Positions 1 through 11,146 of a stretch of 64,000 nt of DNA are shown here, piece by piece (positions within the stretch are counted from its first letter, which is position 1; every line of letters begins with the position of its first letter). Both the position numbers and the translations under genes were made by a program. Source of the DNA: Allobosea sp. (GTDB lineage: Bacteria; Pseudomonadota; Alphaproteobacteria; Rhizobiales; Kaistiaceae); NCBI GenBank assembly GCA_017307955.1, contig JAFKFV010000015.1, forward strand, positions 186,001-250,000. Direction: 5' to 3'. The notes beneath the pieces are model-generated. The model did no database searches. It was not told the origin of the DNA and saw only the letters and a program-made list of their open reading frames with translations.

Positions 1-2429
1 CCAAGATGGGCATCTCGACCTATCAGTCCTATTGCGGCGCGCAGATCTTCGACGCGGTCGGCCTCTCGACCGACTTCGTCGAACGCTATTTCTTCGGCAC
101 CGCCACCACGATCGAGGGCGTTGGCCTGCGCGAGATCGCCGAGGAGACGGTGCGCCGGCATGCCGAGGCCTTCGGCAATGTCGCGATCCTGAAGTCGACG
201 CTCGATATCGGCGGCGAATACAACTTCCGCAAGCGCGGCGAGCGCCATGCCTGGACGCCGGATTCGGTCGCCAACCTGCAGCATGCGGTGCGCGTCCGCT
301 CCTGGGAGCGCTATGAGGACTATGCCCGCGAGATGAACGAGCAGGCCAAGGCGCTGCTCACCATCCGCGGCCTGTTCGAGATCAAGCTGGCCGACGAAGT
401 GGGCGCCGCGCCCGTGCCGCTCGACGAGGTCGAGCCGGCCTCGGACATCGTCAAGCGCTTCGTCACCGGCGCCATGAGCTTCGGCTCGATCTCGCGCGAG
501 GCGCATACGACGCTCGCCATCGCCATGAACCGGATCGGCGGCAAGTCGAACACCGGCGAGGGCGGCGAGGAGGCTGAGCGCTTCCTGCCGCTCCCGAACG
601 GCGACACCATGCGCTCGGCGATCAAGCAGGTCGCCTCGGGCCGCTTCGGCGTGACCACGGAATATCTCGTCAATTCCGACGTGATGCAGATCAAGGTCGC
701 GCAGGGCGCCAAGCCCGGCGAAGGCGGCCAGCTGCCCGGCCACAAGGTGGACGCGACCATCGCCAAGGTCCGCCACTCGACGCCGGGCGTCGGCCTCATC
801 TCGCCGCCGCCGCATCACGACATCTATTCGATCGAGGATCTGGCGCAGCTCATCTTCGATCTGAAGAACGTCAACCCCGCGGCCGACGTGTCGGTGAAGC
901 TCGTCTCGGAGGTCGGTGTCGGCACGGTCGCCGCCGGCGTCGCCAAGGCGCGCGCCGACCACATCACCGTGTCGGGCTTCGAGGGTGGCACCGGCGCCTC
1001 GCCGCTGACCTCGCTGAAGCATGCCGGCTCCCCATGGGAGATCGGTCTCGCCGAGACGCAGCAGACGCTCGTCCTGAACGGGCTGCGCTCGCGCGTCGCC
1101 CTGCAGGTCGATGGCGGCTTCCGCACCGGCCGTGACGTCGTGATCGGCGCGCTGCTCGGCGCCGACGAGTTCGCCTTCTCGACCGCGCCGCTGATCGCGG
1201 CCGGCTGCGTGATGATGCGCAAGTGCCACCTGAACACCTGCCCCGTCGGCATCGCGACGCAGGATCCGGTGCTCCGCAAGCGCTTCAAGGGCACGCCCGA
1301 GGACGTGATCAACTTCTTCTTCTTCGTCGCCGAGGAAGTCCGCCAGCTGCTCGCCGCGATGGGCGTGCGCAGCCTGGAGGAGATCATCGGCCAGTCCGAC
1401 CGGCTGGAAAAGAAGAAGGCGATCGCGCACTGGAAGGCCGAGGGCGTCGACTTCACCAAGCTGTTCTTCAAGCCCGATGCGCCGCGCGATGCGATCCGCC
1501 ATACCGAGCGGCAGAAGCATCCGATCGACGCCGTGCTCGACCGGCGCCTCATCGCCGAGGCGATGCCGGCGCTGGAAAGCGGCACGCCGGTCAAGATCAG
1601 CGCGGTGATCAAGAACACCGACCGTTCGGCGGGCGCGATGCTCTCCGGCGAGGTGGCGAAGCGCTATGGCGGCGACGGTCTGCCGGACGGCACCATCGCC
1701 GTGACGCTGACCGGCACCGCCGGTCAGAGCTTCGGCGCCTTCCTCGCCCGCGGCGTCTCGATCGACCTGATCGGCGAAGGCAACGACTATGTCGGCAAGG
1801 GCCTCTCGGGCGGACGCATCGTCGTGCGCCCGGCGCCGGAAAGCCGCGTCGTGCCGGAGCAGTCGATCATCGTCGGCAACACGGTGCTCTACGGCGCCAC
1901 CGACGGCGAGGCCTATTTCCGCGGCGTCGCCGGCGAGCGCTTCTCCGTGCGCAACTCGGGCGCCATCGCGGTGGTCGAGGGCTGCGGCGATCACGGCTGC
2001 GAATACATGACCGGCGGCGTCGTGGTCGTCATCGGCCAGACCGGGCGCAACTTCGCGGCCGGCATGTCCGGCGGCATCGCCTATGTGCTCGACGAGGACG
2101 ACAGCTTCGCCGCGCGCTGCAACCTGTCCATGGTCGAGATCCAGCCGGTCCAGGAAGAGGACGACCTGCTCGAGAAGCTGCATCACCATGGCGGCGACAT
2201 CGAGCACAAGGGCCGCATCGACATCTCGTCGAACATGAACCGCTTCGACGACGAGCGGCTGCACCGGCTGATCTCGCAGCACCTGCATTATACCGGCTCG
2301 GAGCGCGCGAAGACGATCCTCGACAACTGGGCGGACTATCGCCCGAAATTCCGGAAGGTGATGCCGGTCGAGTACCGGCGTGCGCTGATCGAAATGGAAC
2401 GCGCCCGCTACGGCGTGGCGGCCGAGTGA
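1..2429 (+). CDS. gltB: glutamate synthase large subunit, 5' part outside window
   Basis: Alpha subunit of NADPH-dependent glutamate synthase (GOGAT), which makes glutamate from glutamine and 2-oxoglutarate in the cytoplasm together with GltD. The frame is open to the first base and no start is visible, so this is the C-terminal half or so of a protein that is usually about 1,500 residues. The visible part carries the FMN/TIM-barrel synthase domain (GEGGEE near base 560, [13 protein letters not shown] near 810), the three 3Fe-4S cysteines in [15 protein letters not shown] (bases 1207-1251), and the C-terminal glycine-rich beta-helix domain ([19 protein letters not shown], bases about 1650-2150). 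gltD follows after 10 bases, so the two are almost certainly cotranscribed. The family assignment is firm. Confidence 0.97.
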   Translation, partial: KMGISTYQSYCGAQIFDAVGLSTDFVERYFFGTATTIEGVGLREIAEETVRRHAEAFGNVAILKSTLDIGGEYNFRKRGERHAWTPDSVANLQHAVRVRSWERYEDYAREMNEQAKALLTIRGLFEIKLADEVGAAPVPLDEVEPASDIVKRFVTGAMSFGSISREAHTTLAIAMNRIGGKSNTGEGGEEAERFLPLPNGDTMRSAIKQVASGRFGVTTEYLVNSDVMQIKVAQGAKPGEGGQLPGHKVDATIAKVRHSTPGVGLISPPPHHDIYSIEDLAQLIFDLKNVNPAADVSVKLVSEVGVGTVAAGVAKARADHITVSGFEGGTGASPLTSLKHAGSPWEIGLAETQQTLVLNGLRSRVALQVDGGFRTGRDVVIGALLGADEFAFSTAPLIAAGCVMMRKCHLNTCPVGIATQDPVLRKRFKGTPEDVINFFFFVAEEVRQLLAAMGVRSLEEIIGQSDRLEKKKAIAHWKAEGVDFTKLFFKPDAPRDAIRHTERQKHPIDAVLDRRLIAEAMPALESGTPVKISAVIKNTDRSAGAMLSGEVAKRYGGDGLPDGTIAVTLTGTAGQSFGAFLARGVSIDLIGEGNDYVGKGLSGGRIVVRPAPESRVVPEQSIIVGNTVLYGATDGEAYFRGVAGERFSVRNSGAIAVVEGCGDHGCEYMTGGVVVVIGQTGRNFAAGMSGGIAYVLDEDDSFAARCNLSMVEIQPVQEEDDLLEKLHHHGGDIEHKGRIDISSNMNRFDDERLHRLISQHLHYTGSERAKTILDNWADYRPKFRKVMPVEYRRALIEMERARYGVAAE

Positions 2430-2439
2430 GGGGTGGGGA

Positions 2440-3861
<1,422 letters not shown>

Positions 3862-3894
3862 GTCAGCCGCTCACCGGCGCCTCGCCAGCGAAGT

Positions 3895-4018
3895 GCCCCT
3901 CCCCGACCCTCCCCCGCTTTGCGGGAGAGGGAGTAGCCGGCGGTTGTGCTCGAGGCCGATGATACGCGCTGCCCTGCCCTCTCTCCCGCACGAGCGGGGC
4001 AGAGATGGAGAGGGGGCC
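3895..4018. repeat. composite GC-rich intergenic palindromic repeat, copy 1
   Basis: An element of about 125 bases that begins GCCCCTCCCCGACCCTCC and ends GGAGAGGGGGCC, so its outer ends are partly complementary. Each half holds its own hairpin; the left one is CCCTCCCCCGC-TTT-GCGGGAGAGGG, 11 pairs with one mismatch. Related copies lie at 21978, 37323, 48958 and 61972. It fills most of the gltD-cytochrome gap and could act as a transcription stop or mRNA-stabilising structure. Confidence 0.85.
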
Positions 4019-4176
4019 TTCTTCGGCCCGCGCCATGTCGGGAGACGGAACGGATTCCCCCTCGCCTAGAAAGGCTCTAGGCTGAGCGGATCGGTTCACG
4101 CCATCGGGGGACGGCGGCTATTCGTTTCATTCGTGCCATCGCCACGCTGTGCTCCAGGTTCGTCCATCGCGGTTTC

Positions 4177-6495
4177 GTGCTGCCGGCGCTGCTCGCTGCC
4201 GGCTTCTCTCTCCTCGCCGCGGCAACGGGCGAGGCGCAGCAGAGCGGTGACGCCGTGCTCGACGCGGCGACGATCGGCGCGCTGCAGGCCTTCGCGCCGC
4301 CGGGCTTTACCGGCTCCCGCGCCTGCGCCACCTGCCATCAGAATGAGTTCGACGCCTGGAAGGGCTCCGACCACGCGCGTGCGATGATGGTCGCGACGCC
4401 GGAGACCGTCGCGGGCGATTTCTCGGGCGTCACGGCCGAGCATCTCGGATCGAAGGCGCGCTTCTATCGCGACGGCGACCGCTTCATGGTCGAGACCGAG
4501 GGCAAGGACGGCGCGCCGCACGCCTTCGCGGTCAGCCACACCTTCGGCATCTATCCGCTGCAGCAATATCTCGTGACCTTCCCCGACGGCCGGCTGCAGG
4601 CGCTTCCCTTCGCCTGGGACACGCGTGCGAAGGCAGAGGGTGGCCAGCGCTGGTTCCACCTCTACCAGGACCAGTCGATCCCGGCCTCGGATCCGCTGCA
4701 CTGGACGCGCGGCCAGCAGAACTGGAACTATATGTGCGCCGAATGCCATGTGACGGCGATCGGCAAGGGCTATGACGCAGCCAAGGACGCGTTCGATACG
4801 ACCTTCTCCGAGATCAGCGTCGGCTGCGAGAGCTGCCACGGCGCCGGCGCCGCGCATGTCGCCTGGGCGAAGGCGGGCGCGAGCAAGCCCGTTCCGCATG
4901 CGGGCTTTGCGAGCGTCGCCGCCAGCCGCCCCGACCCGGACTGGACGCCCGACCCGGCCACCGGCAGCCCGGCGCATGGCGTCTCGCGGCCGATGGGCGA
5001 CGTCGTCGAGACCTGCGCCCGCTGCCATTCGCGGCGCGGCACGCTGTCGGAAGACTGGCATCCCGGCCAGTCGATCGCCGAGACGCATCGCGAGTCGCTG
5101 ATCGCGCCCGATCTCTTCTTCGATGACGGGCAGATGAAGGACGAGGTCTTCAACGACCAGGCCTTCAAGCAGAGCCTCATGTATGCGCGCGGCGTCGTCT
5201 GCACCGATTGCCACGACGCCCATAGCGAGCGGCTGAAGGCAGAGGGAGCGGCGGTGTGCAGCCAGTGCCATATGCCGGAAAAGTTCGCCACCGAGGCGCA
5301 TAGCGGCCATCCGGCGCGACCGGGCGCGCCGGACTGCATCTCCTGCCACATGCCGGCGCGGACCTATATGGTCGTCGACCAGCGCCATGATCACTCCTTC
5401 CGCATTCCGCGCCCCGATCTTTCGGTGCGCCTCGGCACGCCCAATGCCTGCAACGCCTGCCATGCCGACAAGACCGCCGCATGGGCGGCGGCGGCCGTGG
5501 AGCGCTGGCACGGTCCGGAGCGCAAGGGCTTCCAGACCTGGGGCGAGGCCTTCCATCTCGCGCGGCAGGGCGATCCGGCGGCGCGGGCGAAGCTGATCGC
5601 ACTCGCAACGACCGCCACGGTGCCGGGGATCGCCCGCGCCACCGCGATCTCGGAATTGCAGCGCTTCCCCTCCGCCGCGACGGCGTCGGCGGTGACGGGT
5701 GCTCTCGCCGATCCCGATCCTCTGGTGCGGGCGACGGCGGTGGACGGGTTCGGCGACCGGCCGATCGAGGAGCGCTGGCAGCTGGCCGGGCCGCTGCTCG
5801 CCGATCCGGTCCTGCTCGTCCGCGTGGCAGCCGCCGCGCTGCTCGCCGACCTGCCGCTGGAGCGCGTTCCGCCCGAGGACCGCGCCACGGCCGAGGCGGC
5901 GTTCGCCGACTATGTGAAAACGCAGCGGCTCGATGCCGATAGGCCGGAGGGCCGCGCCAATCTCGCCAGCTTCCTCGCCCGGCGCGGCGACACCGCCGGC
6001 GCGGAAGCGGAACTGAAGGCGGGCTTGAAGCTGGAGCCTGCCGCGGCCGGCCTTTCGGTCAATCTCGCGGATCTCTATCGCGCGCTCGGCCGCGAAAGCG
6101 AGGCGGAGGCGGTGCTGAGGGACGCCATCGACCGCTCGCCCGACGCCGCCGCGCCGCATTTCGCGCTCGGCCTGACGCTGGTGCGCCAGCGGCGCTATGA
6201 CGAGGCGCTGGCGGAACTGGAGAAAGCGTCGCGGCTCGCGCCATCCGATGCGCATTACGCCTATGTCTATGCCGTGGCGCTGCAGTCGACCGGCGCGCCC
6301 GACAAGGCGAAGGCCGTGGTCGGCGCGGCGCTCGCCCGCGTCCCCTATGACGCGGAACTCCTCTCCTTCGCGCTCGACGGCGCGCTCAAGGCGCGCGATG
6401 CCGCGCTCGCGCTGCCACTCGCCGAACGGCTCTCGGCGATGCAGCCCGACAATGGCGGCATCGCGGGGCTGGTCCGGCAACTAAAGGGCGAATAG
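4177..6495 (+). CDS. octahaem c-type cytochrome with HEAT and TPR repeats
   Basis: Exported multihaem protein of about 772 residues. Eight CXXCH haem-attachment motifs are present, starting at about residues 50, 187, 217, 280, 342, 361, 387 and 425 (CATCH, CAECH, CESCH, CARCH, CTDCH, CSQCH, CISCH, CNACH). A HEAT-like segment follows (about 480-580, ADPDPLVRA and ADPVLLVRV) and then TPR repeats (about 590-760). The multihaem-plus-TPR layout is known in bacteria, but the electron donor and acceptor are unknown. The start is uncertain. GTG 4177 gives a hydrophobic export signal with no positive N-region. The same frame is open upstream, and a codon at 4120 (ATT) behind GGGGGA would give a signal with a normal basic N-region. 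The downstream neighbour is convergent, 3 bases away. Confidence 0.8.
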   Translation: MLPALLAAGFSLLAAATGEAQQSGDAVLDAATIGALQAFAPPGFTGSRACATCHQNEFDAWKGSDHARAMMVATPETVAGDFSGVTAEHLGSKARFYRDGDRFMVETEGKDGAPHAFAVSHTFGIYPLQQYLVTFPDGRLQALPFAWDTRAKAEGGQRWFHLYQDQSIPASDPLHWTRGQQNWNYMCAECHVTAIGKGYDAAKDAFDTTFSEISVGCESCHGAGAAHVAWAKAGASKPVPHAGFASVAASRPDPDWTPDPATGSPAHGVSRPMGDVVETCARCHSRRGTLSEDWHPGQSIAETHRESLIAPDLFFDDGQMKDEVFNDQAFKQSLMYARGVVCTDCHDAHSERLKAEGAAVCSQCHMPEKFATEAHSGHPARPGAPDCISCHMPARTYMVVDQRHDHSFRIPRPDLSVRLGTPNACNACHADKTAAWAAAAVERWHGPERKGFQTWGEAFHLARQGDPAARAKLIALATTATVPGIARATAISELQRFPSAATASAVTGALADPDPLVRATAVDGFGDRPIEERWQLAGPLLADPVLLVRVAAAALLADLPLERVPPEDRATAEAAFADYVKTQRLDADRPEGRANLASFLARRGDTAGAEAELKAGLKLEPAAAGLSVNLADLYRALGRESEAEAVLRDAIDRSPDAAAPHFALGLTLVRQRRYDEALAELEKASRLAPSDAHYAYVYAVALQSTGAPDKAKAVVGAALARVPYDAELLSFALDGALKARDAALALPLAERLSAMQPDNGGIAGLVRQLKGE

Positions 6496-6498
6496 CGC

Positions 6499-7731
6499 TC
6501 AGCGTGGCGTGGCGGCCGGCAGGATGACGATGCCGTCGACGGCGCTGGTTGCGCCGGTGATGGCCGGGGCCGGCGGACGCCAGGTGAAGTCATCGGCGCG
6601 GCCGGCAGGCGGGGGCGGCAGCGCCGAACCGCCGGTGAGCGCCGCGACCGGATCCGGCAGCGGCGGCGCGGATTCGGCACCGGCGAGCGGCATGGGCGCT
6701 GCTCCGGCCAGCGGCGTTCCCGGCGCAGGCGGCGGCGGGTCCGTCAGCGACATCACGGGCCCGACGAGGCGCGGCTTGCCGTCGGCGCCGATCTCGACCG
6801 TGGCGCTCGGGTTGAGCGGCTGCGCGGCGCCGGGACCGGCTGAGCCATTGCCGAGGTCGCGCTCGACATAGAAGGCGAGCTTGCGCCGGCCGGATTTGGT
6901 GAAGTTGATGCCGTCTCCGGATCGGAGCTGCCGCACCTGGCCGTCCATGTCGGGCCCGCGCAGCACGAACTTGCCGTCTTCGCCGGCGAAACCGTCCCAG
7001 ACATCGACGAAGCGCATACCGGCCGCCTCGGCCTTCTCCTTGAAGAGCGTGTTGAGGAAGGCCATGTCGGCCGAGCCGTCGGCGGAGCGAAGGGGCGGCT
7101 CGCCGACCCAGATCACGGGCCGTCCGGTCGCCTTCAGCGCCGCCACGAAGCGGTCGACGCGCTCGGCATAGGCGGCGTCCCAGGCATCGGAGCGGAGCGG
7201 GAGACTGCCGGCCGCGGCGCGGATCGCCTGGCGGTCGTTGATGCCGATCATGACCACGATCATGTCGGGTGCCACCTCCGAAACGAGGTCGGGCAGGCTC
7301 GCCGTCCAATCGTAGTGGTCATCGCGCACGAGGCCCGACGAGCCGTCGCTGCGGTCGAGCACGCGATGGGTCGGGTCGTCGGCGAAGGCCTGGTCGAGCC
7401 CCCAGGCAAGGCCCGAGGCGACGAAATCGCCGATGACGAGCACCTTCTTCGCGTCGTCGTTTTTCGGCGCGATCTCGGCGACCGGGAAGCTCGGTTCGGC
7501 CGGCTGCGCGGGGCGAACCGGGGCCGCCTTGCGCCGCTGCGGCTGGGTCGGGCGCTGCTGCGGCGGCGCCCGACCGGCGCCGGGCGCGTTGGCGATGGCG
7601 CCGGGCGGCGGCGCGACCTCGCGCTCACCGCCGAAAAGGCCGCCGAAGAAGCCCCGCGACTGGGCGGGCGCAGGGCTCGCCGTCAGAGCCGCCAGCAGGA
7701 CGACGAGCAGGTATCCGGCGAGCCGGCGCAT
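6499..7731 (-). CDS. DUF459 / SGNH-like periplasmic protein
   Basis: Secreted 410-residue protein of the SGNH-hydrolase-like DUF459 family. It has a clear signal peptide (MRRLAGYLLVVLLAALTASP), then a proline/glutamine-rich linker to about residue 90, then the SGNH-like core: VLVIGDFVASGLAWGL (block I position), VVMIGINDRQ (block III GxND), and DGINFTKSGRRKLAFYVE (block V position). The usual nucleophile serine of GDS is Phe and the block V histidine is Asn here, so hydrolase activity is doubtful. The C-terminal third is Pro/Ala-rich and looks disordered. A GGAGGG ribosome binding site precedes ATG 7731. It lies 38 bases after the lytic transglycosylase gene on the same strand, suggesting an envelope-related operon. 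Confidence 0.82.
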   Translation of the reverse strand: MRRLAGYLLVVLLAALTASPAPAQSRGFFGGLFGGEREVAPPPGAIANAPGAGRAPPQQRPTQPQRRKAAPVRPAQPAEPSFPVAEIAPKNDDAKKVLVIGDFVASGLAWGLDQAFADDPTHRVLDRSDGSSGLVRDDHYDWTASLPDLVSEVAPDMIVVMIGINDRQAIRAAAGSLPLRSDAWDAAYAERVDRFVAALKATGRPVIWVGEPPLRSADGSADMAFLNTLFKEKAEAAGMRFVDVWDGFAGEDGKFVLRGPDMDGQVRQLRSGDGINFTKSGRRKLAFYVERDLGNGSAGPGAAQPLNPSATVEIGADGKPRLVGPVMSLTDPPPPAPGTPLAGAAPMPLAGAESAPPLPDPVAALTGGSALPPPPAGRADDFTWRPPAPAITGATSAVDGIVILPAATPR

Positions 7732-7769
7732 GGCGCCCTCCGCGCTTGACCCCTTTGCCGGCAGGAACC

Positions 7770-9017
7770 CTAGCTCCCGGTGCGCAGCGCCTGCAAGAGC
7801 CCGCTCGAGGCATAGCCGTCCGGCACCTGGCCGGCCTGGCGCTGATAGGTGCGGATCGCCTCGCGCGTGCCGGCGCCGAGCTTGCCGTCGATCGAGCCGT
7901 CATAGAGGCCGAGCCGGCTCAGCAGCGACTGCAGTTCCTCGCGCTCGTCGGAGGTCAGCGGGCGAACCTCGCGCGGCCATTCGGCGACGAAGTCGCCAGA
8001 CCCGCGCAGCCGGTCAGAGAGATGACCGACGCCGAGCGCATAGGCGTCGGCATTGTTGTAGCGCTTGATGACCTTGAAATTCGGCAGCAGCAGGAAGGCC
8101 GGCCCCCTCGCTCCAGCGGGCGCGTAGAGCCGCGCCGCGATGTCGGAATCGGGGAATTGCCGGCCGGCGACGCGCTTGAACCCCGCCTTCCTCCAGGCCG
8201 AGAGCGGCGCCGTCTTGCCCTTGTCGGCGAGCCGCCAGTCGAAGCCGCGCGGAACGACGACCTCGTAGCCCCAGGTCTCGCCGAGCCGCCAGCCCATCTT
8301 GGAGAGATAATTGGCCGTCGAGGCGAGCGCGTCGACCTCGGAATTCCAGATGTCGCGATGACCGTCGCCGTCGAAATCGACGGCATAGGCCTGGTAGGTG
8401 GTCGGGATGAACTGCGTATGGCCCATGGCCCCGGCCCAGGAGCCGGTCATGCCGCGCGGGGAGATGTCACCGCGCTGCAGGATCTTCAGCGCCGCGATCA
8501 GCTGCGTGCGGCCATATTTGGCGCGGCTGCCGCCCTGATAGGCGAGCGTCGCCAGCGAGCGGATGGTGTTCTTGACGATCTTGTCGTTCTGCAGCACGGC
8601 GCCATAGGACGATTCCATGCCCCAGATGGCGACGACGACGGAGCGGTCGACGCCATAGGCCGCCTCGATGCGGGCGAGCTGCGGGCCATAATTGCGCAGC
8701 GCCGCCTTGCCGTTCTCCATCCGCTTCTCGGAAACGGCGCCGTCGAGATAATCCCAGACCGGCTTCACGAATTCGGCCTGCGAGCGCGCCTTGGCGAGCA
8801 CGTCGGGATCGGGCGTGAAATTGCCCAGCGCGCTCATATAGACCGAGCGCGAGATGCCCGCCTTCTGGGCGGTCGGCCAGAACTGCTGCACCCAGCGCGC
8901 GCCGGCGGCATCCGCGAAGGCGGCCGGCACCGCGGCGAAGGCGAGCAGCAAGGCGAGGGCGACCGCTCCGGCGATGCGGAACGGCACGGCAAGCGGCGAC
9001 ATGGACGTGATCGTCAT
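7770..9017 (-). CDS. lytic murein transglycosylase, MltB type
   Basis: Cleaves peptidoglycan glycan strands in the periplasm. The 415-residue product starts at ATG 9017 behind AGGAGG and has a signal peptide ending ...AVPAAFADAA. The catalytic domain shows the SLT_2/MltB signature: the acid Glu in WGMESSYGAVLQ, GAMGHTQFIPTTY, and DFDGDGHRDIWNS. The last 65 residues or so form a peptidoglycan-binding domain (LGLYDGSIDGKLGAGTREAI). An in-frame ATG at 9101 would add 28 non-signal residues and run into galE, so it was rejected. galE lies 44 bases upstream and the DUF459 gene 38 bases downstream, all on the minus strand. Confidence 0.93.
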   Translation of the reverse strand: MTITSMSPLAVPFRIAGAVALALLLAFAAVPAAFADAAGARWVQQFWPTAQKAGISRSVYMSALGNFTPDPDVLAKARSQAEFVKPVWDYLDGAVSEKRMENGKAALRNYGPQLARIEAAYGVDRSVVVAIWGMESSYGAVLQNDKIVKNTIRSLATLAYQGGSRAKYGRTQLIAALKILQRGDISPRGMTGSWAGAMGHTQFIPTTYQAYAVDFDGDGHRDIWNSEVDALASTANYLSKMGWRLGETWGYEVVVPRGFDWRLADKGKTAPLSAWRKAGFKRVAGRQFPDSDIAARLYAPAGARGPAFLLLPNFKVIKRYNNADAYALGVGHLSDRLRGSGDFVAEWPREVRPLTSDEREELQSLLSRLGLYDGSIDGKLGAGTREAIRTYQRQAGQVPDGYASSGLLQALRTGS

Positions 9018-9061
9018 CTTCTCCTCCTGTCGTGGCGCCGTCGCCCCCCGGTTCGACGGCA

Positions 9062-10054
9062 TCAGTCGGTCTGGTTCCGGCGCGAAAGCGCCTCCTCCCA
9101 TGCCAGCGCGGTGCTGACGCAGGTGTCGAGATCATCATGGCGCGGCGTCCAGCCGAGCTTCGCCCGCGCGACCGAGGCATCGGCGACCACAGCCGGCACG
9201 TCGCCGGCCCGGCGCGGTCCCTCGACCACGGCGAAATCGACGCCGGAGACGCGGCGGACCGAATCGATCACCTCGCGGACCGAGAAGCCGTGGCCATAGC
9301 CGCAATTGGCGACGAGGCTCGTCCCGCCGGCCCTCAGATAGGCGAGCGCGTCGGCATGGGCATTGGCGAGGTCGCTGACATGGATGTAGTCGCGCACGCA
9401 GGTGCCATCGGGCGTGTCGTAATCAGTGCCGAGGATCTCGATCTTCGCGCGCTTGCCGAGCGCGGTCTCGCAGGCGACCTTGATGAGATGGGTGGCGCCC
9501 TTGGTCGACTGGCCCGTGCGGCCCTTCGGATCGGCGCCGGCGACGTTGAAATAGCGCAGCGCCACATAGCGGAAATCGTGGGCGCGCGTCGCGTCGTCGA
9601 GCATCCACTCCGTCATCAGCTTGGAGCGGCCATAGGGCGAGAGCGGCGCCGTCGGCGCGGTCTCGACGACCGGCTCGGTTCCTGCATCGCCATAGACGGC
9701 AGCGGTCGAGGAGAAGATGAAATGGCGAACGCCGCATTTGATCGCTGTGGCGATCAGGCTGCGCGATTTGACGGTGTTGTTCTGATAATAGCCGAGCGGA
9801 TCGGCCACGGATTCGGGAACGACGATCGAGCCTGCGAAGTGGATGACGGCATCCACGTCGTTGTCGAGGATCAGCTGCTCGACGAGACCCTCGTCGCCGA
9901 TGTCTCCGACGACGAGCTTCGCCTCCGGAGCCACCGCCCAGGCGAAGCCGGTGGACAGGCGATCGAGCACGACCACGCTTTCGCCGGCGTCGATCAGCCG
10001 CCAGACCATGTGGCTGCCGATATAGCCAGCGCCGCCCGTCACAAGTACCGTCAT
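9062..10054 (-). CDS. galE: UDP-glucose 4-epimerase
   Basis: Interconverts UDP-glucose and UDP-galactose for exopolysaccharide and lipopolysaccharide synthesis. The 330-residue extended short-chain dehydrogenase has the NAD-binding motif VTGGAGYIGSHMVW at the N-terminus, the catalytic YxxxK in PYGRSKL near residue 150, and GTCVRDYIHVSDLANAH. The start was placed at ATG 10054, since GAGGATC lies just before it and the protein then begins MTVLVTGG; an ATG five codons upstream is less well placed. galU is divergent 146 bases away, so the shared gap probably holds both promoters and makes a UDP-glucose/UDP-galactose supply locus. Confidence 0.95.
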   Translation of the reverse strand: MTVLVTGGAGYIGSHMVWRLIDAGESVVVLDRLSTGFAWAVAPEAKLVVGDIGDEGLVEQLILDNDVDAVIHFAGSIVVPESVADPLGYYQNNTVKSRSLIATAIKCGVRHFIFSSTAAVYGDAGTEPVVETAPTAPLSPYGRSKLMTEWMLDDATRAHDFRYVALRYFNVAGADPKGRTGQSTKGATHLIKVACETALGKRAKIEILGTDYDTPDGTCVRDYIHVSDLANAHADALAYLRAGGTSLVANCGYGHGFSVREVIDSVRRVSGVDFAVVEGPRRAGDVPAVVADASVARAKLGWTPRHDDLDTCVSTALAWEEALSRRNQTD

Positions 10055-10200
10055 ATGATCCTCATGCAATGTTCACCATTAATGGCGGGTAAAGCCTCGC
10101 ACCGGATTGCGACAGATCCGTTGCATCCGCTTGGTCCCGTTAGCGTTGTCGTTAGGAATGCGACGATAATGTCCCCCGAACTTTTCTCCGAGAGGTGTTC

Positions 10201-11085
10201 ATGAACGCTCCGATTCGCAAAGCTGTGTTCCCCGTTGCGGGTCTCGGCACGCGGTTCCTGCCGGCCACGAAGGCGATGCCCAAGGAGATGCTCACGGTCG
10301 TCGACCGTCCGCTGATCCAGTATGCCGTCGACGAGGCCCGCGAGGCCGGCATCGAGCACTTTATCTTCGTCACGGGCCGCAACAAGGCGGTGATCGAAGA
10401 CCATTTCGACGTCCAGTACGAGCTCGAGGCGACGCTGCACGGACGCGGCAAGACCGAGGCGCTGTCGCTGCTCGCCAAGGACCTGCCGAAGCCCGGCTCG
10501 ACCTCCTTCACCCGCCAGCAGGTGCCGCTCGGCCTCGGCCATGCCGTCTGGTGCGCGCGCGAGCTGGTCGGCAACGAGCCCTTCGCCGTGCTGCTGCCCG
10601 ACATGGTGATGAAGGGCGAGCCGAGCTGCCTGAAGCAGATGGTCGACGTCTATCAGGAGACGGGCGGCAATGTGCTCGCCGTCAACGAATGCGACCCCTC
10701 GCAGACGCACCAGTATGGCGTCGTCGGCATCGGCGCCAACCTCACCGACAGCTCGTTCCGCATCAATGCGATGGTCGAGAAGCCGAAGCCGGAAGTCGCG
10801 CCGTCCAATCTCTACATCAACGGCCGCTACATCCTGCAGCCGCAGGTGTTCGATCTCCTGTCGCGGCAGGAAAAGGGCGCCGGCAACGAGATCCAGCTCA
10901 CCGACGCGATGCTGAAGCTGATGGAGCGTCAGCACTTCTATGGCTGCCGCTTCGACGGCGAAGTCTATGACTGCGGCAACAAGGTCGGCTTCCTCGCGGC
11001 CAATGTCGCCTTCGCGCTGGAGCGCGCCGACATCGCCGCCGAGTTCCGCCCCGAGCTCGAGCGCCTCGTCGGCAAGGTCGGCTGA
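10201..11085 (+). CDS. galU: UTP-glucose-1-phosphate uridylyltransferase
   Basis: Makes UDP-glucose from UTP and glucose 1-phosphate in the cytoplasm. The 294-residue protein has the nucleotidyltransferase signature [18 protein letters not shown] at residues 11-28, and [15 protein letters not shown] and [10 protein letters not shown] further on, as in bacterial GalU. ATG 10201 is preceded by GAGAGG. A GTG two codons upstream overlaps that ribosome binding site and was rejected. It is divergent from galE, whose substrate it produces. A strong hairpin follows the stop codon. Confidence 0.96.
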   Translation: MNAPIRKAVFPVAGLGTRFLPATKAMPKEMLTVVDRPLIQYAVDEAREAGIEHFIFVTGRNKAVIEDHFDVQYELEATLHGRGKTEALSLLAKDLPKPGSTSFTRQQVPLGLGHAVWCARELVGNEPFAVLLPDMVMKGEPSCLKQMVDVYQETGGNVLAVNECDPSQTHQYGVVGIGANLTDSSFRINAMVEKPKPEVAPSNLYINGRYILQPQVFDLLSRQEKGAGNEIQLTDAMLKLMERQHFYGCRFDGEVYDCGNKVGFLAANVAFALERADIAAEFRPELERLVGKVG

Positions 11086-11106
11086 GCCAGTCGCCTGCTG
11101 CGCCGC

Positions 11107-11127
11107 CCCTCTCCCCCAGGGAGAGGG
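11107..11127. terminator. bidirectional hairpin between convergent genes
   Basis: A perfect 9-bp stem, CCCTCTCCC-CCA-GGGAGAGGG, sits between the stop codons of galU (plus) and the flavodoxin-fold gene (minus). There is no T-run on either side, so it is either an imperfect terminator or a half copy of the intergenic palindrome family. Confidence 0.5.
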
Positions 11128-11146
11128 CCGCGGTGACGGAAAGACG

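Noticed and set aside
4096..6480. A 794-codon open frame antisense to the multihaem cytochrome
   Set aside because: High-GC shadow: the sense strand has eight CXXCH motifs, while the antisense product is Arg-rich without any recognisable domain.
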